From positions 62,001 to 126,000 of the forward strand of contig NZ_BMIG01000005.1 of the NCBI RefSeq assembly GCF_014641715.1: a stretch of 64,000 nt of DNA. Reading direction: 5' to 3'. The notes under the pieces were generated by a model. It saw only the letters and a list, made by a program, of their open reading frames with translations, had not been told where the DNA came from and did no database searches. The stretch is from Polaromonas eurypsychrophila. Lineage in GTDB: Bacteria; Pseudomonadota; Gammaproteobacteria; Burkholderiales; Burkholderiaceae_C. This document shows positions 18,362-28,546 of the stretch, piece by piece (the first letter of the stretch is position 1; the number at the start of each line of letters is the position of its first letter). Position numbers and translations under genes: made by a program.

Positions 18362-19552
18362 ATGAAGGCGATTCGTATGCTGACTGGTATTTCCGACTCA
18401 AAGGGTGAGCCGATACGCCCCGCGATCCCGGCAGGTCGGCTCTTCCACGGCTTCCTCAATGCGGCCCCCGACGCGGTCGTGATCGTCGACGGGGACGGAA
18501 TGATCGTGCAGGTCAACAGCCAAACCGAGAAACTGTTCGGATACCCCCGCGAGGAGTTACTCGGTCGCCCCCTCGAAGTACTCATGCCAGAGCGTTTTCG
18601 CGGCACGCACGCTGGAAAGCGCCGGGCGTTCACCGCCGACCCGCAGCCGCGGTCGATGGGCCGCGGCCTCGACCTGTTCGGCTTGCGCAAGGACGGGCGC
18701 GAGTTTCCAATCGATGTCTCCCTCAGCCCCCTGCCGCCCGAAGCAGGCATCCTGATCGCCAGCACGATTCGCGACATGTCCGCGCAGCGCTGTCTGGAGA
18801 ACGAATTGCGAGAGCGGACCCTTGAGTTGGAAGAAGCTGATCGGCAAAAGGACCAATTTCTGGCCGTGGTCGCGCATGAGTTCCGCAGCCCACTGGCAGT
18901 CCTCACCAACCTGGCGCACATCCTGCGCTCCCCTCAGGCCGACGCGGCCGCCCAACAGCGGGCCGTCGATGCGCTGGGTCGTCAGACCACGCACATGGTC
19001 CGCTTGGTTGAAGACCTTCTCGACGTATCACGCGTCCGTCGTGGCGACGTCTCGCTTCGCAGGGAGTCTGTTGACTTGTGGACCGTATTTTCAAAAGCCA
19101 TCGAAATGGGCCTGACGCTCATCGAATCCCGAAAGCACCATCTGGAGGTGGCGCAGTTTCCCGAACCGTTGTGGGTAAGCGGCGACCCTACCCGGCTGAT
19201 TCAAGTCGTCTCCAACCTGCTGACGAACGCAGCCAAGTACACGCCGGAGGGGGGAATTATCTGGCTTTCGGCAGCCAGAGAGGACGGTGCGGTTGCAATC
19301 TGCATCCGAGACAACGGCGTGGGCATCCCAAGGGAAATGCTGTCTCGCGTGTTCGACTTGTTTACCCAAGTCGGGTCTGGGGGAGGCAGCAGAGCCGGAG
19401 GACTAGGGATCGGACTAACCCTCGTGCGGCGGCTGGTCGAACTACACGGAGGCACCGTGCAAGTGGCAAGCGAAGGCCTGGGCCACGGGAGTGAGTTTGT
19501 CGTGCGTCTGCCTTCGCTGCTGGCCCAACCCATTGCCCCTCCAATGGCTTGA
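18362..19552 (+). CDS. PAS-domain sensor histidine kinase
   Basis: About 396 residues from ATG 18362. A PAS domain (FLNAAPDAVVIVDGDGMIVQVNSQTEKLFGYPREEL) and its PAC tail (LRKDGREFPIDVSLSPL) lead into a HisKA box with VVAHEFRSPLAVL (phospho-acceptor His), then the ATP-binding motifs NLLTNAAKYTPEGG, DNGVGIP and GGLGIGLTLVRRL. There is no membrane segment, so sensing is probably cytoplasmic. No response-regulator gene is next to it, so the partner is elsewhere. The start is chosen at MKAIRM; an earlier in-frame ATG at 18278 is possible. Confidence 0.88.
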   Translation: MKAIRMLTGISDSKGEPIRPAIPAGRLFHGFLNAAPDAVVIVDGDGMIVQVNSQTEKLFGYPREELLGRPLEVLMPERFRGTHAGKRRAFTADPQPRSMGRGLDLFGLRKDGREFPIDVSLSPLPPEAGILIASTIRDMSAQRCLENELRERTLELEEADRQKDQFLAVVAHEFRSPLAVLTNLAHILRSPQADAAAQQRAVDALGRQTTHMVRLVEDLLDVSRVRRGDVSLRRESVDLWTVFSKAIEMGLTLIESRKHHLEVAQFPEPLWVSGDPTRLIQVVSNLLTNAAKYTPEGGIIWLSAAREDGAVAICIRDNGVGIPREMLSRVFDLFTQVGSGGGSRAGGLGIGLTLVRRLVELHGGTVQVASEGLGHGSEFVVRLPSLLAQPIAPPMA

Positions 19553-19713
19553 GAGCAAAACCACCTGAGGGGTTGATCCGCCGGGTTCTGAGATCGATGG
19601 TGAGCTGCCCACCCGGCAATCCCTTTTTTCCTCGCGCAATGCGCCCGCTTGCGCAGTTTGCTGAATGAGCACAACGCAGGCCATGACGGAGCGGGTTTCA
19701 ATCGATCATTTCT

Positions 19714-21006
19714 TTAACTTCTCAAACGACGAACCCCGTACACCACCACACCAAAAAGCACAGCGCCGCCTGTCACGGCATAAACAATCGGCTCAAACTG
19801 GGTCATTAGCGCCAGGCAAATGACAATCCCCAGTGGGGGCAACAGTGGCAGGCGACCCATGTGCAGCGGCCCGCGGAAAGGCCGTTCCCGGTCGGGCTCT
19901 TTGAAACGCAACACAATCACCGCCGAGTGCACCCCCACGAAGACCAGCAAAATACCAAGCGCCGAGATACTGGCGATGATTTTTACCTCGCCCAGTAGTA
20001 ACAGAACACCGGCTGCGGAATACAGAACCAGAGCGGCCACCCAGGGTGTCTTGCGCTGACTCAATGTCTTTGCCAGGGCCGCCGGCATATCGCCGTCGCG
20101 CGCCATGCCAAACAGCAGGCGGCTGATGCTCACCAGCGATATAAGCGCCGTGCTGGCCGTGGCAAACATGGCCGTGACTGCAAGGGTCTGCCCCAGCCAC
20201 GGTGCGACCGCTCGCCCCGCGGTGGTCAACGGGGAGTCGCTTTTTGCCAGTTCATCGGGACCCAGTACAGAGAAAACTGCCCATACCACCAGCATGTAGA
20301 CCAGCGAGGTCACGGCCACGCTCCACAGCAGCGCGCGCGGCACATCGCGTCGCGGATTGATGGATTCCTCTGACAGATTGGCCACGTCTTCAAACCCGAT
20401 GTAGACGAAGAACACCAGCGCTGTCGCGGCAAAGATACCGGGCGTATCGCCGAACGAGGGTAAGGTGATGGCGTCGGCCGCGTCCCCCTTGTACAAACCC
20501 ATCACGATCAGCAGCAGCAAGCCGCCAACTTCAACGATGATCATGCCTATGCTCGCCCAGGTCGCTTGTCGCAACCCCGCGATGTTGAGAGTCGTGCAAA
20601 TCGTCAGCAACGCAAAGGCCGTTAGCGGCGCCGGCACCTCAAGAAACACCCTAAGATAACCCGCAAAGGCCAATGACACGGTCGCCGACGTTGCAGCCGC
20701 ATTGAGCGCAATCAAAAAACCCGCCAGAAACGAAACAAGGGGCGCTTTGGGGAAAGCGGCTTTCAGAAACTGGTATTCCGCGCCGGCCTTGGGAAGCATG
20801 GAAATCAACTCTGCATAGGAAAGCGCGGTAAGAAATGCTGCCGCTCCCGCAAACAGCATGCTTACCCACAGTGCGGTGCCTGCCAGGCCTGCCGCCGAGC
20901 CAATGATGGTGTAGATCCCGGCGCCAACGATGGTGCCCACCCCATAGAAGACAAGTTGCGTGAGGGAAAGCGTGGGCGCGAGTGCTTGGGTCATGTCGGC
21001 AAACAT
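19714..21006 (-). CDS. APC-superfamily amino acid permease
   Basis: About 430 residues. The first helix has GVGTIVGAGIYTIIG, the unwound glycine-rich substrate site of APC transporters, followed by 11-12 helices including GFEDVANLSEESINPRRDVPRALL, a strongly conserved loop of the family. The start is placed at MFADMTQ (21006) or MTQ (20994); an open frame running on to 21405 opposes the PAP2 phosphatase and looks like chance. The substrate is a cationic or neutral amino acid; the sequence does not decide. Confidence 0.85.
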   Translation of the reverse strand: MFADMTQALAPTLSLTQLVFYGVGTIVGAGIYTIIGSAAGLAGTALWVSMLFAGAAAFLTALSYAELISMLPKAGAEYQFLKAAFPKAPLVSFLAGFLIALNAAATSATVSLAFAGYLRVFLEVPAPLTAFALLTICTTLNIAGLRQATWASIGMIIVEVGGLLLLIVMGLYKGDAADAITLPSFGDTPGIFAATALVFFVYIGFEDVANLSEESINPRRDVPRALLWSVAVTSLVYMLVVWAVFSVLGPDELAKSDSPLTTAGRAVAPWLGQTLAVTAMFATASTALISLVSISRLLFGMARDGDMPAALAKTLSQRKTPWVAALVLYSAAGVLLLLGEVKIIASISALGILLVFVGVHSAVIVLRFKEPDRERPFRGPLHMGRLPLLPPLGIVICLALMTQFEPIVYAVTGGAVLFGVVVYGVRRLRS

Positions 21007-21135
21007 AGCCCAGTCAACAGGTGTCAGCAGTGATTGGCGATACTGTCCTACGGATCGCTGGAAAACTGTCACCGAACGTATCAGCCAGTGACCACAGGCT
21101 GCAGGTACATTCAGCAGACCGTGCTGCCTTGCCGC

Positions 21136-21927
21136 ATGTACAAAGGACTCCCAGTGCGGCGACTGACCAAACGCATCTCTTTCCAACTTGAACGGCCAGG
21201 GGTCCTCGCCTTGCGGCACAGATACGCAACGCAGCTTTCTTTTCTCCAGGCTCGGCTGTCGCCGGGCAGCTATTTGGGCTTGCAACTCACCGTCGGTGTG
21301 GCGGTATTGATAGGCGCTAGCTGGCTTTTTGGCGGCATTGCCGAGGACGTTGTTACCGGAGACCCGCTGACGCTGATCGATGTGTGGCTGGCGCAATGGC
21401 TGCACGTCCGGGCAGACCCCACGCTGACCCGCTTCATGCTGGTCATTTCACACATGCATGACCCGTGGATGCTGAGCGTGGTGGTGATGTGCCTCTCGCT
21501 TTTCCTGCTGTACAGACGCAACTGGGTCTGGCTGTTAAGTGTGCTGCTTGCCGTCCCCGGCGGAATGCTGCTCAACATCCTGATGAAGCTGGCATTTCAG
21601 CGTGCACGCCCGACTTTCGACGACCCTGTTCTCACCCTGGTCACCTACAGCTTTCCCAGCGGCCACGCGGTCGGCGCAACCCTGTTCTACGGAGTAATTG
21701 CCGCCATGCTTGTGATACAGACCAGGAGTTGGGTACTGCGTTCAATCATTGTCCTGACCACCCTGCCCATGGTTGCGCTGGTTGCATTCAGCCGCGTATA
21801 CCTGGGTGTGCACTACCTCAGTGACGTCCTGGGCGGGTTCGCAGTGGCTGTTGCCTGGCTGACCCTGTGCGTGGTGGGAATCCACACCTGGTTTCAGCAT
21901 CGCCAGGCGCGTCAAACGGCGGGGTAG
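21136..21927 (+). CDS. PAP2-family membrane phosphatase
   Basis: About 263 residues from ATG 21136; an in-frame start at 21034 is possible but adds an unlike leader. The three PAP2 signatures are present in order: KLAFQRARP, YSFPSGHA and SRVYLGVHYLSDVLGG, whose His and Arg residues form the phosphatase site. At least five hydrophobic helices flank them. Likely substrates are undecaprenyl pyrophosphate or phosphatidic acid. The end overlaps the convergent copper-chaperone gene by 16 bases. Confidence 0.87.
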   Translation: MYKGLPVRRLTKRISFQLERPGVLALRHRYATQLSFLQARLSPGSYLGLQLTVGVAVLIGASWLFGGIAEDVVTGDPLTLIDVWLAQWLHVRADPTLTRFMLVISHMHDPWMLSVVVMCLSLFLLYRRNWVWLLSVLLAVPGGMLLNILMKLAFQRARPTFDDPVLTLVTYSFPSGHAVGATLFYGVIAAMLVIQTRSWVLRSIIVLTTLPMVALVAFSRVYLGVHYLSDVLGGFAVAVAWLTLCVVGIHTWFQHRQARQTAG

Positions 21928-22103
21928 CCTGCGGTGGTTAAGGCCTCGGCAAAGGATGAGCGATCCGCGTCGGATTCGATCTTCACTTTCTTGGCACCCA
22001 GATCAATTTCGACCTTTGCATTGGGATCAATGAGCTTGACGGTTTGAGTGACCACGCCGACGCAGTGGCCGCAGCTCATGTCTTTAACTTCGAATTCAAT
22101 CAT
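21912..22103 (-). CDS. copZ: CopZ-like copper chaperone (HMA domain)
   Basis: The protein has 63 residues forming one heavy-metal-associated domain with MSCGHC as the metal-binding CxxC loop (MSCGHCVGVVTQTVKLID). It probably carries Cu(I) to the divergently encoded CopA. AGGAGA precedes the ATG. Upstream is a MerR-type promoter with a 19-base spacer whose inverted repeat is a strong CueR site, so the gene should be copper-induced. Confidence 0.9.
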   Translation of the reverse strand: MIEFEVKDMSCGHCVGVVTQTVKLIDPNAKVEIDLGAKKVKIESDADRSSFAEALTTAGYPAV

Positions 22104-22132
22104 TGTGTTCTCCTAAAAAGATGGAAGCCTGA

Positions 22133-22163
22133 AATTTAGACCTTGCCACTATGGCAAGGTCAA
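22133..22163 (-). promoter_or_regulatory. CueR-type promoter/operator for copZ
   Basis: Read on the minus strand, -35 TTGACC (22158-22163) and -10 TAAATT (22133-22138) are separated by exactly 19 bases. Within and around the spacer sits a perfect inverted repeat, GACCTTGCC-5 nt-GGCAAGGTC (22139-22161). Over-long spacers with an ACCTT...AAGGT dyad are the mark of promoters activated by CueR-type MerR regulators. The cueR gene is in the divergent operon. Confidence 0.82.
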
Positions 22164-22214
22164 CCGGCTTCGCGTGATGCCCTTACTGGCAAAGGGGAAT
22201 TAACGCTTGATCGC

Positions 22215-22245
22215 TTGACCTTACCATCGTGGGAATCTTGAGAAT
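22215..22245 (+). promoter_or_regulatory. CueR-type promoter/operator for copA-cueR
   Basis: On the plus strand -35 TTGACC (22215-22220) and a weak -10 GAGAAT (22240-22245) have a 19-base spacer holding ACCTTACC-ATCGT-GGGAATCT. The dyad is imperfect (5 of 8 positions) and the -10 poorer than at the divergent copZ promoter. It leads to copA at 22287. Confidence 0.65.
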
Positions 22246-22286
22246 TGCGGTATCGCTTTTATAAGCAACATCGCCAAAGGACAACC

Positions 22287-24518
22287 ATGGAAACAACCGC
22301 AATACGGCAACCCGAATCGCTTCACCCAGTCAGCCAGACAAACCCGACCCAATGGGAATTGCCCATAGAAGGCATGACTTGTGCCTCGTGCGTGGGCCGT
22401 GTTGAAAAAGCGCTGGCCGCAGTGCCCGGTGTCACCGAATCAAATGTCAACCTCGCTACAGAAGTTGCCAGTGTCACTGCCGCCTATAACGTGTCTTTTG
22501 AAGTGCTTCGCGCCGCCGTTGAAAAAGCAGGTTACACCGCCAAACCCGCGCAGATCAGTCCGGACGGGGCCAGTAACTCGCCACCCGTCAATGCCTTGTG
22601 GCCCGTGGCCGTTGCGGCAATGTTGTCCGTGCCAATGGTGGTTCCCATGATCGCAGGCTTCTTCGGTGCCGACTGGATGCTCCCGGGCTGGATTCAGCTG
22701 GCGCTTGCCACGCCCGTGCAGTTCTGGCTGGGCGCCCGCTTCTACCGCTCCGGCTGGCGAGCCCTCAAGGCGCGGGCTGGCAACATGGATTTATTGGTGG
22801 CCATCGGGACCTCAGCCGGGTATGGCTTGAGCGTGTACCTGTTGCTGCGCCATGCCGCGCATGGCATGCCGCACCTGTATTTCGAGGCTTCAGCCGTCGT
22901 CATCACCTTGGTGTTACTTGGCAAATGGCTGGAAACCAGAGCTAAGCGCCAGACGACCGAGGCGATTCGGGCCTTGAATGCGCTCAAACCGGAGACTGCA
23001 CGCCTGCGGCGCGATGGCCAGGACAAGGAAGTCGCTGTCAGCCAGCTCATCCATGGCGATTTGGTGGTCATCAAGCCCGGAGAACGCGTGCCGGTGGACG
23101 GGGTGGTGATGGAAGGTGCGAGCCAGATTGATGAATCTTTAATCACAGGCGAAAGCCTGCCCGTGGCCAAGCATGAAGGCGACAAGGTCACTGGCGGTTC
23201 GGTCAATGCAGAAGGCCTGTTGATCGTGCAGACCACAGCCATTGGCGCCGAATCCACTTTGGCGCGCATCGTCCGGTTGGTGGAGTCTGCCCAGGCTAAA
23301 AAGGCGCCTATTCAGCGGTTGGTGGACAAAGTCAGCGAGGTGTTTGTGCCTGTGGTGATTGGCGTTGCCTTGCTGACCGTGCTGGGTTGGGGACTAGGCA
23401 CTGGAAACTGGGAAACGGCCATTCTTAACGCCGTCGCGGTGCTGGTGATTGCCTGTCCCTGTGCCTTGGGCCTGGCAACGCCGACGGCCATCATGGCCGG
23501 TACCGGAGTCGCGGCACGCCACGGCATTTTGATCAAGGACGCGGAAGCGCTGGAAGTGGCGCACAAGGTGAAAGTAGTCGCGTTTGACAAAACCGGGACT
23601 CTCACCGAAGGCAAGCCCGAGATGGTGGCTGCTGAATCGGTCAACAACAACCTCGCCGCCTTTCTGATTGCAGCCGCGTCCATTCAGGCGGGCAGCGAAC
23701 ACCCGCTGGCCCGGGCCGTGCTTGACGCTGCCGTGCGTGACAAGCTGGCACTTCAGCCAGCCTCCGAGGTACGCGCGATTGCGGGCCGGGGCATGGCAGC
23801 CGTGGTGGGGCAGCGCGAGCTGCGGCTGGGCAGCACCCGGTTTATGAACGAGCTGAAAGTAGACCTGAGTGCGTTGAAGCTGCGGGCCGTCGAGCTGGAG
23901 GCGCAGGGGCGCACTATTTCCTGGGTGGCCGACGTGACTGGCCAGCCTGCCCTGCTCGGTCTGCTGGCTTTTGGAGACACCGTCAAGCCGACGGCCGCGC
24001 TGGCCATTGCGAGCTTGCGCGCGCAAGGTGTGCGGTCCGTTCTCCTGACCGGCGACAACCGGGGCAGTGCGCAGGCGGTGGGCGAACAACTGGGTATCGA
24101 CGAAATCCGCGCGGAAGTCTTGCCCGAAGACAAGGCCAGGATTGTGGGCGAGCTCAAGGCAGGCGGCGTGACCGTCGCCATGGTGGGCGACGGCATCAAC
24201 GATGCCCCGGCTTTGGCCGCAGCAGATGTCGGCATTGCCATGTCTACGGGGACTGACGTGGCCATGCACGCTGCGGGTGTCACCCTGATGCGCGGCAACC
24301 CCGCGCTGGTAGCAGACGCCATCGATATCTCGCGCCGCACCTATGCCAAGATTCGGCAGAATTTGTTTTGGGCTTTTATCTACAACCTCGTTGGTGTCCC
24401 GCTGGCAGCATTTGGCCTGCTCAACCCGATGATTGCCGGCGCAGCCATGGCATTGAGCAGTGTCAGCGTGGTGACCAACGCGCTGATGCTGCGCCGCTGG
24501 AAAGGGAGCAACACATGA
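22287..24518 (+). CDS. copA: Cu(I)-exporting P1B-1 ATPase CopA
   Basis: The protein has 743 residues from ATG 22287, preceded by AAAGGA. One N-terminal HMA domain has GMTCASC (Cys 32 and 35). The membrane metal site is CPC (first Cys about residue 390), the phosphorylation site DKTGTLT, the nucleotide-domain motif SEHPLA, and the hinge [10 protein letters not shown]; the late-helix YN and [15 protein letters not shown] motifs place it in the Cu(I) class. It pumps Cu(I) from the cytoplasm to the periplasm, from where CusCBA can expel it. It shares an overlapping stop/start with cueR. Confidence 0.95.
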   Translation: METTAIRQPESLHPVSQTNPTQWELPIEGMTCASCVGRVEKALAAVPGVTESNVNLATEVASVTAAYNVSFEVLRAAVEKAGYTAKPAQISPDGASNSPPVNALWPVAVAAMLSVPMVVPMIAGFFGADWMLPGWIQLALATPVQFWLGARFYRSGWRALKARAGNMDLLVAIGTSAGYGLSVYLLLRHAAHGMPHLYFEASAVVITLVLLGKWLETRAKRQTTEAIRALNALKPETARLRRDGQDKEVAVSQLIHGDLVVIKPGERVPVDGVVMEGASQIDESLITGESLPVAKHEGDKVTGGSVNAEGLLIVQTTAIGAESTLARIVRLVESAQAKKAPIQRLVDKVSEVFVPVVIGVALLTVLGWGLGTGNWETAILNAVAVLVIACPCALGLATPTAIMAGTGVAARHGILIKDAEALEVAHKVKVVAFDKTGTLTEGKPEMVAAESVNNNLAAFLIAAASIQAGSEHPLARAVLDAAVRDKLALQPASEVRAIAGRGMAAVVGQRELRLGSTRFMNELKVDLSALKLRAVELEAQGRTISWVADVTGQPALLGLLAFGDTVKPTAALAIASLRAQGVRSVLLTGDNRGSAQAVGEQLGIDEIRAEVLPEDKARIVGELKAGGVTVAMVGDGINDAPALAAADVGIAMSTGTDVAMHAAGVTLMRGNPALVADAIDISRRTYAKIRQNLFWAFIYNLVGVPLAAFGLLNPMIAGAAMALSSVSVVTNALMLRRWKGSNT

Positions 24519-24958
24519 GCGAAACAGACATGTCCGGCCCCCTCAACATCGGAGAAGCGGCGCGCCAATCCAGGGTGTCCCCCAAAATGGTGCGTCACTA
24601 CGAGTCGCTGGGCTTGCTGCCAGGCGTGAGCCGCACGGATGCGGGCTATCGGCAGTACACCGGCAAAGAGGTGCATACCCTGCGTTTTATCAAAAGCTCT
24701 CGCGATTTGGGCTTTAGCATGGCGGAGATCGCCAAGCTGCTCAAGCTCTGGCAAAACCGCCGTCGCTCCAGCGCGGACGTGCAGCGTATTGCGGTCGGGC
24801 ATGTGAACGACCTGGACAAACGGATGGCCGAGATGGCGGCAATGAAACAGACGCTCGAACATTTGATTCACTGCTGTCAGGGCAACCACCGGCCGGACTG
24901 CCCGATTCTGGATGCGCTCGGCAAGTCGCCACCGCCCACCCCGCACGCCGGGCCCTGA
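24515..24958 (+). CDS. cueR: Copper-responsive MerR-family regulator CueR
   Basis: The protein has 147 residues, starting inside the copA stop (ATGA). The MerR helix-turn-helix ([39 protein letters not shown]) is followed by a dimerisation helix and the Cu(I) loop [16 protein letters not shown], where the two Cys flank seven residues as in CueR. It should bind the two divergent 19-base-spacer promoters upstream of copZ and copA and activate both when Cu(I) rises, with autoregulation through copA. Confidence 0.92.
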   Translation: MSETDMSGPLNIGEAARQSRVSPKMVRHYESLGLLPGVSRTDAGYRQYTGKEVHTLRFIKSSRDLGFSMAEIAKLLKLWQNRRRSSADVQRIAVGHVNDLDKRMAEMAAMKQTLEHLIHCCQGNHRPDCPILDALGKSPPPTPHAGP

Positions 24959-25079
24959 TCTCCTCGGGCGAGGCAGCCGCCAGGAACTTTTTCACGTGGA
25001 CTGCTCAATACGCTTAAACTTAAAGCGTGTTACCTCGCCAACTTCAGCTATCGCCCACCTCGCCCACCTCGCCCGCACC

Positions 25080-25478
25080 ATGACCTGGAACCGCCGTCAA
25101 CGTTTTGTGACTGTGCTTTTTGCACTGATGAGCCTGCTGTTCATGCAACTGGCGGTGGCTGCTTACGCGTGTCCGGCCGGGAGCCTCATGCAGCAGACAG
25201 GGATGGCAGAAAACTCAGCCATGCCTTGCGCTGAATCAATGACCGCATTCGTCACGGACAACGAACAACCCAGTCTGTGCGCCGCACATTGCAAGGCCGA
25301 CCAACAAAGCGCTGATACCAACCCCTCACCCGGATTGACAGCGCCAGCCATGCTGTCCAGTGACTATGCGCTGTTGCGCCTGAACCTGCCGTCGCTGGTT
25401 GCGCCTCTTGAAGCGCCACTTTTGATGCGAAACCACGCGAGATCAGTGGCGGTGCGCCACTGCTGCTTCCGGCTTTAA
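25080..25478 (+). CDS. Small exported Cys-rich protein upstream of cusCBA
   Basis: The protein has 132 residues from ATG 25080. A signal peptide (VTVLFALMSLLFMQLAVAAYA) precedes a mature domain with scattered Cys (ACPAGS, MPCAES, LCAAHCKAD and a final RHCCFRL). The pattern resembles the exported protein at 7356-7823 and unnamed proteins found just before cus/czc operons in Comamonadaceae. It may be a periplasmic copper-binding or sensing factor. Function is unknown. Confidence 0.7.
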   Translation: MTWNRRQRFVTVLFALMSLLFMQLAVAAYACPAGSLMQQTGMAENSAMPCAESMTAFVTDNEQPSLCAAHCKADQQSADTNPSPGLTAPAMLSSDYALLRLNLPSLVAPLEAPLLMRNHARSVAVRHCCFRL

Positions 25479-25550
25479 ATCCTCCCTCTTCCTGTTTTCT
25501 GCTCTGGCACGCGATGTGCCCTGGCGGTTTCCATGTTGTCTGGAGGTTTT

Positions 25551-26888
25551 ATGTTTGCTTTTTCCGTTACTTGTCGAGCGCGGCTGATTCGGTGTCTGTT
25601 TGCGGCTGCGTTGTTGATGTCTATCGCGGGCTCGCTCCGGGCTGAAGAGCCTTTGTCCTTGCGGGAAGCGCAGCAACTCGCCGCCTCGCGCTCCGGGCAA
25701 CTGCTTGCACAGGATGCAGCCACCCGGGCGGCGCGTGAGATGGCGGTGTCGGCTGGCCAGTTGCCAGACCCGGTCCTCAAGCTCGGCATCGACAACCTGC
25801 CTGTCACGGGTCCTGACCGGCTAAGCCTGGGCCGCGACTTCATGACCATGCGCCGTATCGGGTTGATGCAGGAATTGCCGCGCGAGAAAAAACGCCTGCT
25901 CAAAACCGAGCGCTTCGAGCGCGATGCCGAGCGCGCCCAGGCCCAACGGCAATTGGCACTGGCGGGCTTGCAGCAAGGCACGGCGCTGGCCTGGCTGGAG
26001 CGATATTACGCACATGCCATGCGCGCACTGTTGCAACAGCAGCTTGAAGAAACGCGCCTGCAGGAGCAAGGCGCCGACATCGCGTTCCGCGAGGGACGGG
26101 GCGCACAGGCCGATGTGTTTGCGGCGCGCGCTGCGCAGATTGAACTTGATGACCGCTTGAGCCAGATCGACCGTCAAGCCAGAAATGCCAGCCTGATGCT
26201 GGCGCGCTGGATCGGTGCAGATGCGAACCGTAGCTTGTCAGGTGAGCCCATGTGGAAAACCATGCGGGACAACTCCCACCCCGACGCCATGCTTTCCGCC
26301 GGGGAACTCAGGCAGCATCCCAAGTTGACGCTGTCTGCGACCCTCGTGGAGGCCGCCGAAACGGAGGCCAGGCTGGCCCAGGCGAACACCAAGTCGGACT
26401 GGACCGTGGAGGCCGCCTACCAGCAGCGCGGACCGGCCTTTTCCAACATGGTGTCGATTGGCATTTCAATCCCCCTGCAGTGGGACCCTAAAAATCGCCA
26501 GAACCGCGAGACCGCCGCCAAACTGGCCGCAGTGGACGAGGCACGCGCCAATGACGCGGACAACCTGCAGGCCTACGAGGCCGAGGTCCGCAGCCTGATC
26601 AATGACTGGCAAACCGGCAAGGAACGTATTGCGCGTTATACCGCCCAGATGATTCCAGTGGCAAGGCAACGCTCGGCGGCGGCGCTCACGGCCTACCGGG
26701 TCGGCAAGGGCGACCTTGCAAGTGTGCTGGCAGCGCGGCGCGACGAGCTCACTGCGCGTATTCAGGCCCTGGGCCTGGAGCTGGAAACAGCGCGTTTGTG
26801 GGCGCAACTCAACTATCTGAAACCCGATAACAGCATAGGGCCCAGCGCATTCGCGGTCACCTCTGAATCCTCCAAAGGCCAGCCATGA
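25551..26888 (+). CDS. cusC: Outer-membrane efflux channel CusC/CzcC-like (TolC family)
   Basis: The protein has 445 residues from ATG 25551, preceded by TGGAGG. A signal peptide ends in SLRAEE. Two long helical hairpin repeats (LSLREAQQLAASRSGQLLAQ...; then EARANDADNLQAYEAEVRSLINDWQTGKERI) and the QWDPKNRQNRE segment fit OEP family channels of heavy-metal RND pumps. No lipobox is seen, unlike E. coli CusC. It overlaps the cusB start by 4 bases. Confidence 0.88.
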   Translation: MFAFSVTCRARLIRCLFAAALLMSIAGSLRAEEPLSLREAQQLAASRSGQLLAQDAATRAAREMAVSAGQLPDPVLKLGIDNLPVTGPDRLSLGRDFMTMRRIGLMQELPREKKRLLKTERFERDAERAQAQRQLALAGLQQGTALAWLERYYAHAMRALLQQQLEETRLQEQGADIAFREGRGAQADVFAARAAQIELDDRLSQIDRQARNASLMLARWIGADANRSLSGEPMWKTMRDNSHPDAMLSAGELRQHPKLTLSATLVEAAETEARLAQANTKSDWTVEAAYQQRGPAFSNMVSIGISIPLQWDPKNRQNRETAAKLAAVDEARANDADNLQAYEAEVRSLINDWQTGKERIARYTAQMIPVARQRSAAALTAYRVGKGDLASVLAARRDELTARIQALGLELETARLWAQLNYLKPDNSIGPSAFAVTSESSKGQP

Positions 26889-28546
26889 TGATCAAAAAAA
26901 CATTTGTTGCGCCTTTGCTGGCCGTCGCTCTGATTGCTCTGGCCGGTGGGGGTGGGTACGGTCTGTACACCCTCGGCATGCAGCGCGGAATGCAGGCCGC
27001 AGAAACCGGTGCCTCCACGGCCACGGTCGCCACTGCCGGGGACGCCACCGCCACAGAAACGCCTGGCGCGGGTGTTCCACAAAGCATCGCGCAGGGCGAA
27101 GAGGCCACGCGGCGACATATCAACGCGGGCATCAAAGCCGGTGACACCGACCCGGCCAACGGGCAACGGGTGCTGTACTACCACGACCCGATGGTGCCGG
27201 GCAACAAGTTTGACACGCCGGCCAAGTCGCCCTTCATGGACATGATGCTGGTGCCAGTGTATGCAGGCGGCGACACCGACCAGGGAAGAATCACAGTCAG
27301 CCCGCGCATCCAGCAAAACCTGGGAGTGCGTACGGCGCCGGTCACGCAGGGCACGCTTTCCCCCGAGGTGTCTGCCGTGGGCAGCATTGCCTTCAATGAG
27401 CGCGACCAGGTCATCGTGCAGGCCCGCGCCGCGGGCTATGTGGAGCGCCTTCATGTTCGTGCCACCCTGGACAGCGTCGCCAAAGGCCAGCCGCTGCTGG
27501 ATATCTATGTGCCCGACTGGGTCGCCGCGCAAGAAGAATTTCTGGCGGTCAGCCGCATGCAGGGACCCAACCTGACCGGGCTGATCGATGGCGCGCGCCA
27601 GCGCATGCGCCAGGCCGGCATGAGCGAGGCGCACATCGCAGCGGTGCAGGCCAGCGGCCAAACCCGTGCCCGCACCACCCTGTTCGCGCCGATTGCCGGC
27701 GTTGTCACTGAGCTGGCGGCGCGCGAAGGCATGGCCGTGCAGCCGGGCGCCACGCTGTTTCGCATCAACGGGCTGTCCACCGTCTGGGCGAACGCCGAGG
27801 TGCCAGAGAGCCAGGCGGCATCGCTGCGGCCTGGTGCCAAGGTGCAGGCCAGAAGCCCGGCAGTGCCGGGCATGGTTTTCAGCGGCAAGGTGCAGGCCAT
27901 CCTGCCGGAAGTCAATGCCGGCACACGCACCATCAAGGCCAGGCTGGAGCTGGCCAACCCGGGCGCCCGGCTGGTGCCCGGCATGTTTGTGCAAATGCAG
28001 CTCATGGACACGCGGTCCGCCCCGGTTCTTTTGATTCCAACCGAAGCGGTGATCCAGACCGGCAAACGCAGCGTGGTGATGCTCGCCGAAAAAGAGGGTC
28101 GGTTCCGGCCGGTGGAAGTCGAGACCGGCATCGAAAGCGGCGGCCAGACCGAAATTATTCGTGGCCTGCAGGCCGGCCAGCAGGTGGTGGTCTCGTCCCA
28201 GTTCCTGATTGATTCGGAAGCCAGCCTCAAGGGCGTGGAAGCGCGGCTCAATGGACCCGCCGCCGCTGTGGGTGCCAGCGCCGCGCCCCGGCACCTGGGC
28301 GAGGCCAAGGTCGATGCGGTGGCGCGCGATACGGTGACCCTGACGCATGGCCCGATTGCCTCGCTGAAATGGGGCGCCATGACCATGGACTTCAAATTAC
28401 CCGAGACCGGTTTGCCGCGCAATGTGCAGTCCGGCGATGCGGTGACCTTCGAGTTCTACATGGACGCCGAGGGCTTGCCGCGGCTGACCGGCATCACGCC
28501 GATGGCGTCTGCCCCGGCGCCGAAAACCTCGGGAAGCAAGCCATGA
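26885..28546 (+). CDS. cusB: RND membrane-fusion protein CusB with fused C-terminal CusF-like domain
   Basis: The protein has 553 residues. The N-terminal anchor is followed by a heavy-metal-binding ([28 protein letters not shown]) segment, then barrel-sandwich and hairpin parts ([23 protein letters not shown]), and a beta barrel with the Pro-rich [24 protein letters not shown] motif. The last ~75 residues ([35 protein letters not shown]) form a CusF domain, with WGAMTMDF as its Trp/Met Cu(I) site. So the periplasmic metallochaperone that is separate in E. coli is fused here. It overlaps cusC and cusA by 4 bases each. Confidence 0.92.
   Translation: MMIKKTFVAPLLAVALIALAGGGGYGLYTLGMQRGMQAAETGASTATVATAGDATATETPGAGVPQSIAQGEEATRRHINAGIKAGDTDPANGQRVLYYHDPMVPGNKFDTPAKSPFMDMMLVPVYAGGDTDQGRITVSPRIQQNLGVRTAPVTQGTLSPEVSAVGSIAFNERDQVIVQARAAGYVERLHVRATLDSVAKGQPLLDIYVPDWVAAQEEFLAVSRMQGPNLTGLIDGARQRMRQAGMSEAHIAAVQASGQTRARTTLFAPIAGVVTELAAREGMAVQPGATLFRINGLSTVWANAEVPESQAASLRPGAKVQARSPAVPGMVFSGKVQAILPEVNAGTRTIKARLELANPGARLVPGMFVQMQLMDTRSAPVLLIPTEAVIQTGKRSVVMLAEKEGRFRPVEVETGIESGGQTEIIRGLQAGQQVVVSSQFLIDSEASLKGVEARLNGPAAAVGASAAPRHLGEAKVDAVARDTVTLTHGPIASLKWGAMTMDFKLPETGLPRNVQSGDAVTFEFYMDAEGLPRLTGITPMASAPAPKTSGSKP

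Noticed and set aside
25010..25028. ACGCTT-7-AAGCGT inverted repeat after cueR
   Set aside because: Stem of only six pairs and no T tract; too weak to call a terminator.
26813..28348. 511-residue minus-strand open frame opposite cusB
   Set aside because: His/Gly/Arg-rich with no domain; it is antisense to a well-supported gene and stays open because of the GC-rich codon pattern.
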